A stretch of DNA of 64,000 bases from Streptomyces mutabilis (lineage in GTDB: Bacteria > Actinomycetota > Actinomycetes > Streptomycetales > Streptomycetaceae): assembly GCF_014649815.1 (NCBI RefSeq), contig NZ_BMTT01000002.1:682001-746000 (forward strand). Direction: 5' to 3'. A program made the translations under genes and the position numbers. The notes under the pieces were generated by a model. It was not told the DNA's origin. It did no database searches and was given only the letters and a program-made list of their open reading frames with translations. Positions 62,752 through 64,000 of this stretch are shown here, piece after piece. How positions within the stretch are numbered: the first letter of the stretch is position 1; each line of letters starts with the position of its first letter.

Positions 62752-64000
62752 GTGGCAGCCGCACGTACGGAGTTCAAGGGCGGGAGCCGGGGGCGCGGTC
62801 CCGGCTCCCGGTTCCGTGCGGTCGGCCGGGCGCTGCGCCTGCCGGTGACCGGAACGGCGCGCGGCATCCGGAAGGCGACGCACGCGCACGGCGCCGGCGA
62901 GTCCGGCCTCGGCAAGCTGATCGAGCTGCACGGCGTGAACGGCGCCGGTGACGTGATGATCACCGTCGCCCTCGCCTCCACCGTCTTCTTCTCCGTGCCG
63001 ACCGACGAGGCGCGCGGGCGGGTCGCGCTCTACCTGGCCATCACCATGGCGCCGTTCACGCTCCTCGCGCCGGTGATCGGCCCGCTCCTGGACCGGTTGC
63101 CGCACGGCCGGCGCGCGGCGATGGCGGCCGCGATGGGCGCGCGGGCGCTGCTCGCGCTGGTGCTGTCCGGGGCCGTCATCAGCGGCGGCATCGAGCTGTA
63201 TCCGGCGGCGCTCGGCGTGCTGGTCGCCTCGAAGGCGTACGGCGTGGTCAGAAGCGCGGTGGTGCCGCGGCTGCTGCCGCCCCGGTTCTCCCTGGTGAAG
63301 GCGAACTCGCGGGTCACGCTGTGCGGGCTGCTCGCCACCGGGGTGGCCGCACCGATCGCTGCGGGGCTGCAGGCGGTGGGGCCGCGCTGGCCGCTGTACG
63401 GCGCCTTCGTGATCTTCGTGGCGGGAACGGTGCTGTCGTTCACGCTGCCGCGGAAGGTGGACTCGGCGCGGGGCGAGGACCGGGCGCTGCTCGCCGCCGA
63501 CGAACGGCACCTGCACGGCCCGCACCGCAAGCCCGTCAAGCGTCCCGGGCTGCGCACGGTGGGCCCGGCGGTGACCCACGCGCTGGCCGCCAACGCCGCG
63601 ATCCGCTGCCTGTCCGGCTTCCTGATCTTCTTCCTGGCCTTCCTGCTGCGGGTGCATCCGCTGTCCGGGCAGAGCGCGGCCGTGTCGCTGGGCATCGTGG
63701 GGGTCGCGGCGGGCGCGGGCAACGCGCTGGGCACGGCGGTCGGGGCGTGGCTGCGGTCGCGGGCCCCGGAGATCATCATCGTGACCGTGGTCGCGGTGGT
63801 GCTGGGTACGGGGATCATCGCCGCGGTGTTCTTCACCACGGTGCTGGTGGCGTGCCTGGCGGCGGTCGCCGGGTTCGCGCAGGCGCTGGCCAAGCTGTCG
63901 CTGGACGCGCTGATCCAGCGGGACGTCCCGGAGCAGGTCCGCACCTCGGCGTTCGCGCGTTCGGAGACGCTGCTCCAGGTGTCCTGGGTGCTGGGCGGGG
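62752..64000 (+). CDS. MFS transporter, N-terminal part (runs off the window)
   Basis: The frame from the GTG at 62752 is open to the end of the window (416 codons). After a basic cytoplasmic N-terminus (about 60 residues) the MFS helices begin: NGAGDVMITVALASTVFFSV, VALYLAITMAPFTLLAPVIG, GPLLDRLPHGRRAAMAAAMG (helix 2-3 loop motif). A His/Pro-rich loop (ADERHLHGPHRKPVKRPG) separates the two halves. Substrate unknown, 3' end missing. Confidence 0.85.
   Translation, partial: MAAARTEFKGGSRGRGPGSRFRAVGRALRLPVTGTARGIRKATHAHGAGESGLGKLIELHGVNGAGDVMITVALASTVFFSVPTDEARGRVALYLAITMAPFTLLAPVIGPLLDRLPHGRRAAMAAAMGARALLALVLSGAVISGGIELYPAALGVLVASKAYGVVRSAVVPRLLPPRFSLVKANSRVTLCGLLATGVAAPIAAGLQAVGPRWPLYGAFVIFVAGTVLSFTLPRKVDSARGEDRALLAADERHLHGPHRKPVKRPGLRTVGPAVTHALAANAAIRCLSGFLIFFLAFLLRVHPLSGQSAAVSLGIVGVAAGAGNALGTAVGAWLRSRAPEIIIVTVVAVVLGTGIIAAVFFTTVLVACLAAVAGFAQALAKLSLDALIQRDVPEQVRTSAFARSETLLQVSWVLGG

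Overview
The window is chromosomal DNA from a Streptomyces-type actinomycete. The evidence is very high GC with strongly GC-biased third codon positions, frequent GTG starts, GTGA/ATGA stop-start couplings, mycothiol-dependent enzyme folds (MDMPI/DinB) and families largely confined to streptomycetes (SCO4402 family, DUF3027, NsdA-like regulators). Gene content and order (purU, SCO4402 family, dmdR1, a SIS protein, citrate synthase, pdxH, a 4-coumarate:CoA ligase locus, serC) match, from memory, the SCO4410 to about SCO4360 stretch of S. coelicolor. No phage, plasmid, insertion sequence, CRISPR array, tRNA or rRNA was seen.

Layout. 0-5 kb: end of an ECF sigma gene overlapping its anti-sigma gene, then a GbsR/MarR-type regulator divergent from a DUF4097 protein and a DrrAB-type ABC exporter. 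5-14.4 kb: purU, an SCO4402-family gene, a lipoprotein binding protein, a membrane protein with FHA-docking-like repeats, an NsdA-like regulator divergent from a primase-polymerase-like gene, a wrecked ABC transporter, and an alpha/beta hydrolase lacking its nucleophile serine. 14.5-22.6 kb: the iron regulator DmdR1 with a possible antiparallel gene, a SIS protein behind a DasR-like site, a PAS protein, a broken RidA next to a GNAT acetyltransferase, citrate synthase, pdxH and a YceI protein. 22.6-32.5 kb: a tightly coupled minus-strand acyl-CoA catabolic operon (TIGR03084 protein, AtuA-like protein, carboxyltransferase, biotin carboxylase, acyl-CoA dehydrogenase, internally deleted CoA ligase, enoyl-CoA hydratase, TetR). 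32.9-42.4 kb: Ser/Thr kinase, EamA transporter, Nudix hydrolase, RibD-like reductase, a decaying accessory patch (FG-GAP protein, GntR regulator, small paired proteins) and a large FAD/4Fe-4S oxidoreductase. 42.5-64 kb: serC, a second DrrAB exporter divergent from its TetR regulator, a secreted beta-propeller-like protein, SGNH hydrolase, frameshifted nucleotidyltransferase, Uma2 nuclease, aldo/keto reductase, a 28-residue membrane protein, ThpR, MFS plus MarR, AzgA-type purine permease, a CtpE-like P-type ATPase, a sacsin/HSP90-like ATPase, DUF3027 and the start of an MFS gene.

Regulatory logic is often readable. Both DrrAB exporters face a divergent regulator across an intergenic region with inverted repeats. 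The catabolic operon starts near a perfect 12-bp palindrome and ends with its probable TetR repressor. At least seven genes have a -10 hexamer 6-7 nt upstream of the start codon, predicting leaderless mRNAs.

Lesions are the other theme. Frameshifts, frame-breaking deletions or an in-frame internal deletion affect about seven accessory or catabolic genes, while the housekeeping genes are intact. All family assignments are from reading the sequence; no database search was run.
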